38,910 nt of DNA. It comes from Bacillota bacterium (GTDB taxonomy: Bacteria; Bacillota; Clostridia; Peptostreptococcales; Anaerovoracaceae). The translations under genes were made by a program, and so were the position numbers. The stretch spans positions 1 through 38,910 of the forward strand of contig JAAWDW010000033.1 of assembly GCA_022793975.1 (NCBI GenBank). The letters run 5' to 3'. Below, one piece after another: positions 24,001-32,370 of the stretch (positions are counted from its first letter, which is position 1; every line of letters begins with the position of its first letter). The notes below the pieces were generated by a model that had not been told where the DNA came from, searched no databases, and saw nothing but the letters and a program-made list of their open reading frames with translations.

Positions 24001-25538
24001 AACAATACACCTCCCGCAAAGCCCGTCGTAACGATAAGTGTAGGCTCATAAAAGCCTGCCATAACTGCATCGGCCGCAATTTCAGCAAGATTATAAAGAT
24101 GTACTCCAAAGTTCGGAGCAATGCCAAGCACGACAGAAAGCACAGCCGTAAGACAGATAGGAATAAGCATACGTTTGTCCGCTTCACCGTATTTCGCAAA
24201 CTCTCCGCTCTCATCCTTTTTAAAGAATGCAATATAGCATACCGGCATCAAATATGAAAGTCCAAGAAGCGCCGATGCAAGAAGCACCGCAAGATAAACC
24301 GGCTTCCCTATCTCAAGCGCTCCGAGCAGGATATCCCACTTGCTGATGAATCCCACAACAAGCGGCATTCCTGCAATACCGAGCGATGTTACTGTAAAGC
24401 AGCCGAAAGTTATGGGCATTTTTCTGCCTATACCGTTCATTTCACTGATATTTTCCTTATGTGCCGTAACTATAACTGCGCCTGCGCACATAAAGAGCGT
24501 AATCTTCATTACCGCATGCGCAACTATATGGTACATCGCACCCAGCATGCCCATCGGTGAAAGCATAGCCACACCCAGCACCACATATGAGAGCTGACCG
24601 ATTGTCGAGTATGCAAGCCTTCTTTTCAGATTATCCTGCTTCATTGCTATGAGCGAAGAAACGACTATAGTCGCCGCCGCAATATATGCGAGCACCTGCG
24701 CTGCGCCGAGTTCAAGAAGCAGTGCCGGACCGTAAACATATCCTATAATTCTTATAATACAGAATGCTCCTGCCTTAACAACAGCCACCGCGTGAAGCAG
24801 CGCGCTCACAGGCGTAGGTGCTACCATCGCCGATGGCAGCCAGCCGTGAATCGGCATCAGTCCCGCCTTGACAGCTCCCGCAATTACAAGCAGGAAAAAG
24901 AGCGCCTGCAAAATCGCGACAGGTGCCATATCCGAAGCCAGAAAACCTCCCGCTTTAAAATCAAGCGTACCCGCTATGTAGTAGGTCACTCCTATTCCCG
25001 CCAGGAAAAATTGACCTGTGGAAAGTGTGTAAATTAAATATTTTCTGCCCGAAAATCTCGCATCCTCTGTCCTTGCGTGAAATACGAGCGGATAAGTTGC
25101 AACTGTAAGAAGTTCAAAGAACACAAAAAATGTAAGCAAGTTTGCGGAAAGTGCAATGCCCACAGCCGCCGAGATACACACAGCAAAGGCTGCAAAAAAT
25201 CCCGTCTGCTCCTTTTCATGATGTCCTCTCATATATCCAATACCGTAAAACGCAACCGGTATATAAAGAAATGAAGACACACACGCGAACAACATCCCCG
25301 CCGCATCCGTCCGCAGCGTAAAGCCTACCGTATCCGTAATGTTAAACAGAGTGTATTCGTAGACATCGCCTTCAAGCACGGCAGGTACCATCGAAAATAC
25401 TAGCACCATTTTTATTAAAGATGCAATTACCGTAAAACTCTCCCTAAGATTCGGGCGCTTTCCCGAAAACATTATGAGAAACGCCGCCAGCAGCGAAACA
25501 CCCACCGCCAAAAATGGCCTGATACTTATTATCGTCAT
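23997..25538 (-). CDS. mnhD: Mrp-type antiporter subunit D (second large subunit)
   Basis: Proton/cation-conducting membrane subunit of the NuoL/M/N-MrpD family, 513 residues and about 14 helices. Key channel residues are present: Glu142 (FFELLTVATYP), Lys224 (AVKAGLMPIHGWLPSAM), Lys255 (AVVKAGAFC) and a lysine in HAVMKITLFMCAG. The TPVSALLHA segment is a family hallmark. It overlaps its neighbours on both sides by four bases (ATGA), so translation is coupled across the operon. Confidence 0.93.
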   Translation of the reverse strand: MTIISIRPFLAVGVSLLAAFLIMFSGKRPNLRESFTVIASLIKMVLVFSMVPAVLEGDVYEYTLFNITDTVGFTLRTDAAGMLFACVSSFLYIPVAFYGIGYMRGHHEKEQTGFFAAFAVCISAAVGIALSANLLTFFVFFELLTVATYPLVFHARTEDARFSGRKYLIYTLSTGQFFLAGIGVTYYIAGTLDFKAGGFLASDMAPVAILQALFFLLVIAGAVKAGLMPIHGWLPSAMVAPTPVSALLHAVAVVKAGAFCIIRIIGYVYGPALLLELGAAQVLAYIAAATIVVSSLIAMKQDNLKRRLAYSTIGQLSYVVLGVAMLSPMGMLGAMYHIVAHAVMKITLFMCAGAVIVTAHKENISEMNGIGRKMPITFGCFTVTSLGIAGMPLVVGFISKWDILLGALEIGKPVYLAVLLASALLGLSYLMPVCYIAFFKKDESGEFAKYGEADKRMLIPICLTAVLSVVLGIAPNFGVHLYNLAEIAADAVMAGFYEPTLIVTTGFAGGVLL

Positions 25539-27076
25539 ATCGCAAGCACCTCCGGCAATCCCAAACTTAAAACATCGGCTGCAATGGGAGCATTAAGCAC
25601 ACCTATCGCTATTATAATAATTCCGAAAAGCACGATCGGAACAAGCATCGAAAGCGGAAGTTCAAATTTCCAAGGTCCTGCAGGACGTATTTCCGTGAGC
25701 TCAGCATCCTTGTTTACAAACACCGTCTCCAGCACTCTAAAGAAATACACTGCATTTAAGAGTGAACTTATGATCAGCACAACGAGATAAAAATAATGAC
25801 CGCTTTCAAGAGAACCCATAATTATATACCACTTGCTGAAAAATCCGCCCGTCGGAGGTATCCCCACCATCGAAAGTGCCGCAATCACAAGCGTCACCGT
25901 CGTCAGCGGCAGGTGCTTGTTAAGCCCGCCGAACTTATCTATCATCACTTCATCGTAGCGGTAACGCACCGCACCTATCACCATAAAAAGTGAACTCTTC
26001 ATAAAAGCGTGAATTAAAATGTGGAACACCGCCGCTATTATTCCATAGGCATTTCCCAGTGAAAGACCCACTGCAATATATCCTATCTGTGCCACCGACG
26101 AATATGCAAGCATACGGCGAAAATCTTTCTGTGCATTGGCCATAACGGATCCGAGAATGATGCCGCACGCTCCGAGAAAGCCAATAACAGTCAGTGCTTT
26201 TCCCACATATGGACTGTCAACCCCGATTATATAAAACATATATCTCATCATCGCCAGCGCAGGAGCTTTGCTCATAAGTCCCGAAATCAGGGGCGCTGCA
26301 GCCGGGTGTGCGTATGTATATGCATCGGGTTGCCAGCCGTGAAGAGGGAACAGCGCCATCTTGATACCAAATGCTATTATGAGCATACTTACGGCCAGCA
26401 GCACATTCGTCGAGTCCTTATGAGACGCGAGAAGCATACCCATATCCGCCATATTTAGCGTGCCTGTTATCGAATACATATAAGCAACCGCAAGCAAGTA
26501 GAACGATGCCGCTATAGTGCCGAGAAGCAAATATCTGAACGATGCCAGCACAGATTTGTCACCACCGAGTGCAATGAGTCCATAACCCGAAATTGAAGCA
26601 ATTTCGAGGAACACATAAAGGTTAAACATATCGCCCGTAATCGTCATACCGAGAAGTCCTGCCGAGAGAAGCGCGTACAGAGCATAAAATCCGCCTTTTT
26701 CAAGCCAGGTGTCTCTGTCAAGGAAATTTGCTTCCTCTCTGTCGCTTTCTGCAAGTTTCGGCTTTCCCGAAAAGAATGACTGCGAATATATGCAGACAAA
26801 CAACGCCACCGTAGCTATGGCAACGAGTATTAATACATTCATTTCATCTATTACAAATTCTATGCCAAGCGGCGGTTGCCAGCCACCCATATAATAATGT
26901 ACGGACTCCCCCGTGCGCATCACTTGCACAAAAAGTCCTACAGATGATGCAAGCGATGCTGTGAGCGCACAAATAACTATGTATTTTCCAAGATTTCTGT
27001 TTATTTTACTAAACACAAGGCACAGCATCGCAGACACAAGCGGAAGAATCGGAATTAAAACAGGTAAATGTCTCAT
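25535..27076 (-). CDS. mnhD: Mrp-type antiporter subunit D (first large subunit)
   Basis: Proton/cation-conducting subunit of the MrpD family, 513 residues. Channel residues are Glu158 (YVFLEIASISGYG), Lys239 (FGIKMALFPLHGW), Lys270 (LMSKAPALAMM) and the lysine in HAFMKSSLFMVIG. It directly follows mnhC, the normal position of MrpD. It is therefore the best candidate for the true MrpD; the next two large subunits are additions. Overlaps of four bases on both sides. Confidence 0.94.
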   Translation of the reverse strand: MRHLPVLIPILPLVSAMLCLVFSKINRNLGKYIVICALTASLASSVGLFVQVMRTGESVHYYMGGWQPPLGIEFVIDEMNVLILVAIATVALFVCIYSQSFFSGKPKLAESDREEANFLDRDTWLEKGGFYALYALLSAGLLGMTITGDMFNLYVFLEIASISGYGLIALGGDKSVLASFRYLLLGTIAASFYLLAVAYMYSITGTLNMADMGMLLASHKDSTNVLLAVSMLIIAFGIKMALFPLHGWQPDAYTYAHPAAAPLISGLMSKAPALAMMRYMFYIIGVDSPYVGKALTVIGFLGACGIILGSVMANAQKDFRRMLAYSSVAQIGYIAVGLSLGNAYGIIAAVFHILIHAFMKSSLFMVIGAVRYRYDEVMIDKFGGLNKHLPLTTVTLVIAALSMVGIPPTGGFFSKWYIIMGSLESGHYFYLVVLIISSLLNAVYFFRVLETVFVNKDAELTEIRPAGPWKFELPLSMLVPIVLFGIIIIAIGVLNAPIAADVLSLGLPEVLAI

Positions 27077-27465
27077 TCGCTCATCCTCCCGAGAAGTTCG
27101 TCTTCTTCTACCGTACCGTATTTATCTTTGAGCCTCATCAAGAGTGCCAGCGCCACTCCTGTGGTACCGAGGCTGACTACTATCGCCGTAAGCATAAGTG
27201 CATGCGGCAGCGGATTTATGTATGCCGAAGGATCGTTTGTTATCCCATCAAGCACAGGTATCATACCGCCCTCCTTCTGTGCAAAGCAGAGAAAGAAGAA
27301 TATTATTGATACCTGCATTATGTTCATCGACATAAGTTTTTTCAGGTAATTCTTGCACACTATCATTCCGAACATTCCGAGGAAGAAAAGAATGAGTACC
27401 AGCGCGTATATGCCTCTGTCTGCCAGAAAATCATTCACCAGTCCGAATATATCCGCACTATTCAT
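27073..27465 (-). CDS. mnhC: Mrp-type antiporter subunit C (NuoK-like)
   Basis: Three-helix membrane subunit, 130 residues, homologous to NuoK. Visible: the first helix (IYALVLILFFLGMFGMIV), second helix with NIMQVSIIFFFLCF, then a loop NDPSAYINPLPHALMLTAIVVSLGTTGVALAL, whose DPLPQALVLTAIVIG-like form is typical of MrpC. I chose the ATG at 27465; a GTG three codons upstream is too close to the ribosome binding site. It overlaps mnhB by eight bases. Confidence 0.93.
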   Translation of the reverse strand: MNSADIFGLVNDFLADRGIYALVLILFFLGMFGMIVCKNYLKKLMSMNIMQVSIIFFFLCFAQKEGGMIPVLDGITNDPSAYINPLPHALMLTAIVVSLGTTGVALALLMRLKDKYGTVEEDELLGRMSE

Positions 27466-27898
27466 CCGAATCACTCTCCCTTACAAGCGCATCCATGATG
27501 TCGATAATCGTCATCATTACCGTGAGCGTTACTCCTATTTCTATCATCAATATACCAAGCGCGTGCACCTCGGCTGCCTCGTGCATATGCACCGGCAGAT
27601 ATGCATACTCAAGAAAATTTCCGCCGAAAAACATCGGTAAAAATCCTGTTAACGCATAGATAAACGCACCCACGCCTGCAAGCATTACAGCATGTGTTCC
27701 TTTTATATTAAACTTTGTGTCCTGCCCCTGCACAAGCCTTGCAAGCACAACTCCTATAGCAAGCAGCGCTCCTGCCTGAAATCCGCCGCCTGGACTGAAT
27801 TCTCCGTGAGTGAGGACATATATTCCGTAAACTATCGTAAACGGCACGATTACCCGAAATGCCGAATTAAGTACAACTCCACCAAAAGGTTTACCCAT
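27458..27898 (-). CDS. mnhB: Mrp-type antiporter subunit B
   Basis: Four-helix membrane subunit of 146 residues. The hallmark FSPGGGFQAGALLA is clear, with a preceding PFTIVYGIYVLTHGE. The start MGKPFGGVVLN has AGGAGG nine bases upstream. It overlaps the preceding MbhE-like gene by eight bases. A longer in-frame reading would only add a lysine/arginine-rich stretch that belongs to the neighbour's coding region in another frame. Confidence 0.93.
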   Translation of the reverse strand: MGKPFGGVVLNSAFRVIVPFTIVYGIYVLTHGEFSPGGGFQAGALLAIGVVLARLVQGQDTKFNIKGTHAVMLAGVGAFIYALTGFLPMFFGGNFLEYAYLPVHMHEAAEVHALGILMIEIGVTLTVMMTIIDIMDALVRESDSDE

Positions 27899-28229
27899 TA
27901 TTTTTGTCCTCCTTTCCGTTTTCCGCCTTTTCTTTATCTGCGGCCGTTTTGTTTTTACTTCTTTTACCTGCCGCAATTACGAGCACTGCCGTCATTCCCG
28001 CAAGGAACATTACTGTTGTCTCTTCGAGCGTATCAAACCCTCTATAATCCGCAAGCGTACCGGTAACAATATTCGGTGAACCTGTGTCCTCCCTGCTATG
28101 CTCTATGTAGTACGGCGTCACAGACTTGTTGGGCGCAGAGTTCTCGTCTCCGATTTTCGGAAGCGAACCTATGCTCAAGCACAAAATACCGAGTGCCACT
28201 GCAATAATAATCGCTGACATCTTCTTCAT
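27891..28229 (-). CDS. MbhE-like protein (separate MrpA C-terminal piece)
   Basis: A 112-residue protein with an N-terminal helix (about 4-22), an extracytosolic loop and a second helix (about 72-90). The segment NIVTGTLADYRGFDTLEETTVMFLAG is the hallmark found near the end of MrpA and in MbhE of membrane-bound hydrogenases. A lysine/glutamate-rich tail follows. In common Mrp operons this piece is fused to MrpA; here it is free-standing as in Mbh/Mbs clusters. It overlaps both neighbours slightly. Confidence 0.87.
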   Translation of the reverse strand: MKKMSAIIIAVALGILCLSIGSLPKIGDENSAPNKSVTPYYIEHSREDTGSPNIVTGTLADYRGFDTLEETTVMFLAGMTAVLVIAAGKRSKNKTAADKEKAENGKEDKNNG

Positions 28230-28471
28230 TTCTTACACCACCTGCCGACTTTTTTTAAAGCTGCTACCATAAATATTGTGGAAACCGTACCTATTACAGC
28301 TTCCGTAAACGCCACATCGGGAGCTCCCATCATCAGATAAGCGAGCACCGCACAGAAACTGAACACGCTGAACATTACTACCGCCGCCAAAAGATCACGA
28401 CACATAATAATCGCTATTGTTGCAGCTATGAGAAACAAAAGCAAAATCGCTTCCAATGTTAATATCTGCAT
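28226..28471 (-). CDS. MbhD-like/DUF4040 protein (separate MrpA middle piece)
   Basis: An 81-residue three-helix protein of the MbhD/DUF4040 type. The family signature is the segment LAYLMMGAPDVAFTEAVIG with the buried glutamate (GAPDVAFTEA), which is related to a NuoJ-like lateral channel helix. It starts two bases after mnhG ends and overlaps the MbhE-like gene by four bases. Confidence 0.9.
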   Translation of the reverse strand: MQILTLEAILLLFLIAATIAIIMCRDLLAAVVMFSVFSFCAVLAYLMMGAPDVAFTEAVIGTVSTIFMVAALKKVGRWCKK

Positions 28472-28473
28472 AT

Positions 28474-28812
28474 CTAGTTGCTCCCTCCCTCTTTATTTTC
28501 TTCATTATTCTTATTCGTCCATACCGGCTCTCCCGTCTTATAAGCGGCCTTAGACAGTATGTGCGTACCTATCGGGTTGCCGATAAATACGAACATGAAT
28601 ATAAAAATCAGCTTAAAAGATATGAGGTTTGCTCCCTCATATATAACAAATCCGAGCAGTGTCAACATCATTCCCAGGGTTTCGCTGTTACCTGAAGCGT
28701 GAAGTCTCGAATAAAAATCCGGCAACCTCAGCATACCTACGGCAGAAATAACAAGGAACAAAAGACCGATCACAATCATTATGACTGCAATAATTTCACG
28801 AATGGCGATCAT
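28474..28812 (-). CDS. mnhG: Mrp-type antiporter subunit G
   Basis: A 112-residue, three-helix membrane subunit. Family marks are SAVGMLRLPDFYSRLHASG (about 23-41) and the following SETLGMMLTLLG. A basic/acidic C-terminal tail (TNKNNEENKEGGSN) follows the third helix. It is coupled to mnhF by a four-base overlap. Confidence 0.94.
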   Translation of the reverse strand: MIAIREIIAVIMIVIGLLFLVISAVGMLRLPDFYSRLHASGNSETLGMMLTLLGFVIYEGANLISFKLIFIFMFVFIGNPIGTHILSKAAYKTGEPVWTNKNNEENKEGGSN

Positions 28813-29075
28813 AATTTCTTACCTCCCAGATATTTTGCTATTGCTATAGAGCCGACAAAACCGAGAATAGCGTATGAAATTGCAATATCTACATACATAT
28901 CTATCCTGCCGTCGATATATCCGAACAATACTATGAGCAGCGTCGCATCCGCGTTTATAACTCCGAGCGCATTCATACGGTTGAATACTGTTGGACCGCG
29001 CAGCGCTCTTCCCAGCATCAGCGCGATAATTGCTATAAGTACGATCACGGCCAGAAGCGAAATTATCTTTATCAT
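28809..29075 (-). CDS. mnhF: Mrp-type antiporter subunit F
   Basis: An 88-residue, three-helix membrane subunit. Family marks are LGRALRGPTVFNRMNALGVINADATLL (arginine-rich RGPT...DR-like turn) and the C-terminal DIAISYAILGFVGSIAIAKYL. Overlaps of four bases with mnhE and mnhG show a tightly packed operon. Confidence 0.94.
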   Translation of the reverse strand: MIKIISLLAVIVLIAIIALMLGRALRGPTVFNRMNALGVINADATLLIVLFGYIDGRIDMYVDIAISYAILGFVGSIAIAKYLGGKKL

Positions 29076-29617
29076 ACTGCCGCCCCCTTTTCATCGTCTA
29101 TCATTATAAAGTTCTCATCCTGTCCGAAAAGCCGTGCCACATGTCTCTGCATATCGCCCGCTCTGATGCCTTCTGCCGCATCATCCGTGAGTGCGTGGAT
29201 CTCATAAACTCCGTCATCTGTCACATTCATAGTCACGGTTCCCGGAGTAAGTGTTATGGAATTGGCAAGCACAGTAAGCGCCATAGGGTTGTCCATATTT
29301 ACTTTAAATCGTATTACCTGCGGATCGATTGCAAGCTCAGGACTCACAATGACCTTTGCAAGTGCAAAATTGCTCGTTATAAGCTGCCAGAATATCCATA
29401 AGCAATATACAGCTAGTCTAAAAATTGAAAATCCAAGCGCAAAATACTCATTTTTACCGTCAGCACTTTTAAGCATTAAAAGCGGCATGCATATATATCC
29501 CGCAATCAGAGATGTAAAAGTCCCGTAAATAAGAAATTTCACCTCAAACCTTCCGGAAAGAAGAATCCAGAAGATCATCATAATAGCTACAAGCTTGAAA
29601 TAATATTTCACGTTCAA
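29072..29617 (-). CDS. mnhE: Mrp-type antiporter subunit E, first gene of the operon
   Basis: A 181-residue subunit with two to three N-terminal helices and a cytosolic domain. The marks are FWILLSGRFEVKFLIYG (about 16-32) and the later TVLANSITLTPGTVTMNVTDD, the classic MrpE segment (NSITLTPGT). The start is TTG at 29617, with AGGAG eight bases upstream; a GTG two codons further in is the alternative. It is the first gene of the eleven-gene run E-F-G-MbhD-MbhE-B-C-D-D-small-D. Confidence 0.93.
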   Translation of the reverse strand: MNVKYYFKLVAIMMIFWILLSGRFEVKFLIYGTFTSLIAGYICMPLLMLKSADGKNEYFALGFSIFRLAVYCLWIFWQLITSNFALAKVIVSPELAIDPQVIRFKVNMDNPMALTVLANSITLTPGTVTMNVTDDGVYEIHALTDDAAEGIRAGDMQRHVARLFGQDENFIMIDDEKGAAV

Positions 29618-29725
29618 AACCTGTACTCCTCTCCATTTATATTTTAATATCTTTTACTTGCTGAAAATCTGCTGTATAATATGATTTTGTGATTAAACAC
29701 ATACATCGGTATTTTACTATTTTTT

Positions 29726-29751
29726 ACTCATAAAGTAAATACTTTTTGAGT
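29726..29751. repeat. Inverted repeat between the divergent mnh and ktr operons
   Basis: Twelve-base arms (29726-29737 and 29740-29751) match in 11 of 12 positions with almost no loop, so a dimeric protein operator is more natural than a hairpin. It lies about 30 bases upstream of the ktrB promoter and about 110 upstream of mnhE. Confidence 0.55.
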
Positions 29752-29782
29752 TTTGCGACAATAATGAAAATTGAACTATAAA

Positions 29783-29811
29783 TTGCAATTTAGCATAAAT
29801 TAAACTATAAT
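29783..29811 (+). promoter_or_regulatory. Promoter of the ktrB-ktrA operon
   Basis: TTGCAA at 29783-29788, a 17-base spacer and a perfect TATAAT at 29806-29811. It lies 44 bases before the ktrB start. No c-di-AMP riboswitch fits in the short leader. Confidence 0.78.
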
Positions 29812-29855
29812 AAATAGCGTTAAAGATGCCATTAAGATTGTGTAGGTAAAAAATA

Positions 29856-31196
29856 ATGCTGAAAACAGAAAAACAAATACACAAACACAGAACTTCATCT
29901 CAAATTATTATGCTTGGTTTCCTGTCCATAATCATCTTGGGCAGTCTGCTTTTAATGCTTCCGTTTGCCACGCGCGACGGCAAAGGCGCAGTATTTTCCG
30001 AAGCTTTGTTTACGGCCACTTCCGCCGTGTGTGTAACAGGTCTTGTTGTACAGGATACTGCAACATACTGGTCTTCATTCGGTCAAGGCGTCATTCTTAT
30101 GCTTATTCAAATAGGTGGTATGGGTATTGTAACAATAGCTGTTTCCGTGGCAATGGTCTCAGGGCGGAAAATAGGTCTTATGCAGAGAAGCACTATGCAA
30201 GAAGCAATTTCTGCCCATCACGTAGGCGGTATTGTTAGACTGACAAGATTTATCCTTAAAATGACAGCAATTATCGAACTTCTGGGCGCTGTTTTTCTTA
30301 TGCCTGTTTTTTGCCGCGAATTCGGAATAGGTAAAGGCATATGGTATTCCCTCTTTCATTCAATCTCTGCATTCTGCAACGCCGGATTCGATTTAATGGG
30401 AATAAAAACGCACTTTTCATCGCTGACTTCTTATTCTTCATGTTTTTCTGTCAATTTTATTATTATGTTGCTTATAGTAATCGGAGGTATCGGGTTTTTA
30501 ACTTGGGAAGATATCAAAAGCAACAAGTATCATATTAAAAAATATCGAATGCAGAGCAAAGTAATATTGACGGTAACAACTATGCTGATTGTTTTTCCGG
30601 CTGTTTATTTTTTCTTCGGCGAATTTTCCGATCTTCCGTTACAGGAAAGAATTCTTTGTTCTTTATTTCATTCTGTTACAACAAGGACTGCCGGTTTTAA
30701 CACCTCTGATTTGACGCTTTTAAGCGAAACAGGCCAGATGCTTACCATTGTACTTATGCTCATCGGCGGATCTCCTGGCTCTACCGCAGGCGGTATAAAA
30801 ACAACAACCATAGCCGTATTGTTCTCCTCCGCCATATCGGTATTTCTAAGAAAAGAAAATACCCAGCTTTTTAAACGGAGTATTTCCGGTGGAGCAGTAC
30901 GAATAGCCGCCACTATATTCCTGATGTATACATTTCTTTTTACATTCGGAGCAATGATTATAAGCCGTGTTGAATGTATTCCCATTCTGCCGGCGCTTTT
31001 TGAAACAGCATCCGCTATAGGAACAGTAGGACTTTCACTCGGAATTACCGCAGATCTTGGAGCGGTTTCCCGTTTTATTTTGATAATTCTTATGTTTTTT
31101 GGCAGAGTCGGCGGTCTTACTATCATATTTGCCGCTTTGACAGAAAACAAAGTAAACATTTCCAAATATCCGCAGGAAAAAATAACTGTTGGATAA
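29856..31196 (+). CDS. ktrB: KtrB/TrkH-family potassium transporter membrane subunit
   Basis: Sodium- or proton-coupled potassium uptake channel subunit. The 446-residue length matches KtrB/NtpJ rather than the longer TrkH. The four pore loops are visible: FTATSAVCVTGL, FNAGFDL-like ISAFCNAGFDLMG, TTRTAGFNTSD and ASAIGTVGLSLG. The gating loop region shows the Gly-rich LMLIGGSPGSTAGGIKTTT, a family signature. The ribosome binding site is weak (AGG nine bases before ATG). It is the first gene of a two-gene operon with ktrA. Confidence 0.93.
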   Translation: MLKTEKQIHKHRTSSQIIMLGFLSIIILGSLLLMLPFATRDGKGAVFSEALFTATSAVCVTGLVVQDTATYWSSFGQGVILMLIQIGGMGIVTIAVSVAMVSGRKIGLMQRSTMQEAISAHHVGGIVRLTRFILKMTAIIELLGAVFLMPVFCREFGIGKGIWYSLFHSISAFCNAGFDLMGIKTHFSSLTSYSSCFSVNFIIMLLIVIGGIGFLTWEDIKSNKYHIKKYRMQSKVILTVTTMLIVFPAVYFFFGEFSDLPLQERILCSLFHSVTTRTAGFNTSDLTLLSETGQMLTIVLMLIGGSPGSTAGGIKTTTIAVLFSSAISVFLRKENTQLFKRSISGGAVRIAATIFLMYTFLFTFGAMIISRVECIPILPALFETASAIGTVGLSLGITADLGAVSRFILIILMFFGRVGGLTIIFAALTENKVNISKYPQEKITVG

Positions 31197-31221
31197 TTTA
31201 AAAGATAGAAGGAGACAAGAA

Positions 31222-31869
31222 ATGAAGACAGTATTACTTATCGGACTCGGAAGATTCGGACGCCATATAGCTATTAAACTAAATGAACTTGATCATCAGG
31301 TCATGGCTATTGATAAAAACGAAAACAGTGTTAATGCAATTTTGCCGTTTGTCACAAATGCTCAGATAGGCGATACCACAAACGAAGATTTTCTCGAATC
31401 TCTCGGTGTCAGCAATTTCGACCTTTGTATTGTTGCAATAGGCAACGATTTTCAGAGCAATCTTGAGACGACATCATTGCTCAAAGAGCTAGGTGCCAAA
31501 ACAGTCGTATCCCGCTGCTCCAAAGATATTCACGCCAAGTTCCTCCTGAGAAACGGCGCCGATGAAGTCGTATACCCTGAAAAACAGCTTGCAGACTGGA
31601 CTGTCATACGCTATACCGCAGATCATATTCTTGACTATATAGAACTTGATGCAGACCATGCCGTGTTTGAAGTTTCTGTACCGGAAAAATGGATCGGCAA
31701 AACGGTAAGTACAATTGACGTACGCAAAAAATATGGCTTAAACATTATGGCTGTAAAGCGCGGAGATGAAATGGAGATGAGTATTACGCCGGAAACACAA
31801 TTTACAGAAAAAGATACTGTCTTGGTCCTCGGCAATATTAAACAAATTCAAAAATGTTTCCATATGTAA
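31222..31869 (+). CDS. ktrA: KtrA/TrkA-family RCK regulator of potassium uptake
   Basis: Cytosolic gating ring subunit, 215 residues. An RCK_N Rossmann domain (VLLIGLGRFGRHIA, with the nucleotide-binding glycines, and the acidic AIDKNE end of strand 2) is followed by an RCK_C domain from about residue 130 (FEVSVPEKWIGKTVSTID...). I chose the ATG at 31222 with AAGGAG eight bases upstream; an in-frame ATG 11 codons earlier overlaps ktrB and lacks a Shine-Dalgarno. In this family ATP/ADP binds RCK_N, and c-di-AMP often binds RCK_C. It converges tail-to-tail on rlmH with only two bases between the stops. Confidence 0.93.
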   Translation: MKTVLLIGLGRFGRHIAIKLNELDHQVMAIDKNENSVNAILPFVTNAQIGDTTNEDFLESLGVSNFDLCIVAIGNDFQSNLETTSLLKELGAKTVVSRCSKDIHAKFLLRNGADEVVYPEKQLADWTVIRYTADHILDYIELDADHAVFEVSVPEKWIGKTVSTIDVRKKYGLNIMAVKRGDEMEMSITPETQFTEKDTVLVLGNIKQIQKCFHM

Positions 31870-31871
31870 AT

Positions 31872-32351
31872 TTATTTATGATACTTTTCGTGACGGTTGA
31901 TTTTAAATGCGCGGTAAATCTGCTCCAGCAGAATTACGCGCATCATCTGATGTGGAAATGTCATCGGTGAAAACGACAGCTTCATATCGGCGCGCGATGA
32001 TACAGCAGGTGAAAGTCCGAGGGAGCCGCCTATTATAAGTACGATACTGCTACGTCCTTCTATTCCGAGTTTTTCAATATGCTCCGCAAACTGCTCTGAA
32101 CTGAGTTCCTTCCCCTTTATTTCCAGGCTTATGACATAAGCATCTTTATCTATGCGGCGGAGTATTTCTTTGCCCTCGGCTTCTTTTACCGCCTCTTCTT
32201 CGGCCGGACCTGCATTATCGGGCAGTCGTGCTTCTTTTATTTCCTCTATTTTAAGTGTGCAATATGATGAAAGTCTCTTGGAATATTCGGCTATCGCATC
32301 CGTCCAGTATTTTTCTTTGAGCTTGCCCACACAAAGTACTGTTATATTCAT
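31872..32351 (-). CDS. rlmH: 23S rRNA (pseudouridine1915-N3) methyltransferase RlmH
   Basis: SPOUT-fold methyltransferase acting on helix 69 of 23S rRNA in assembled ribosomes. 159 residues, exact family length. The knot region shows IVLIIGGSLGLSPAVSSRAD, and the C-terminus FPHQMMRVILLEQIYRAFKI...YHK is diagnostic. It is the last gene of the yycH-yycI-walJ-rlmH block, a gene order conserved across Firmicutes (usually downstream of walRK). Confidence 0.97.
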   Translation of the reverse strand: MNITVLCVGKLKEKYWTDAIAEYSKRLSSYCTLKIEEIKEARLPDNAGPAEEEAVKEAEGKEILRRIDKDAYVISLEIKGKELSSEQFAEHIEKLGIEGRSSIVLIIGGSLGLSPAVSSRADMKLSFSPMTFPHQMMRVILLEQIYRAFKINRHEKYHK

Positions 32352-32370
32352 TTTTTCATAACCCTTTCCG

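Noticed and set aside
21879..29617. Membrane-bound hydrogenase (Mbh) or complex I operon
   Set aside because: Only ion-translocating subunits are present; no NiFe-hydrogenase, NuoB/C/D/H-like or iron-sulfur subunits occur.
29650..29855. c-di-AMP (ydaO-type) riboswitch before ktrB
   Set aside because: The promoter leaves a leader of under 45 bases and the sequence lacks the G-rich conserved core.
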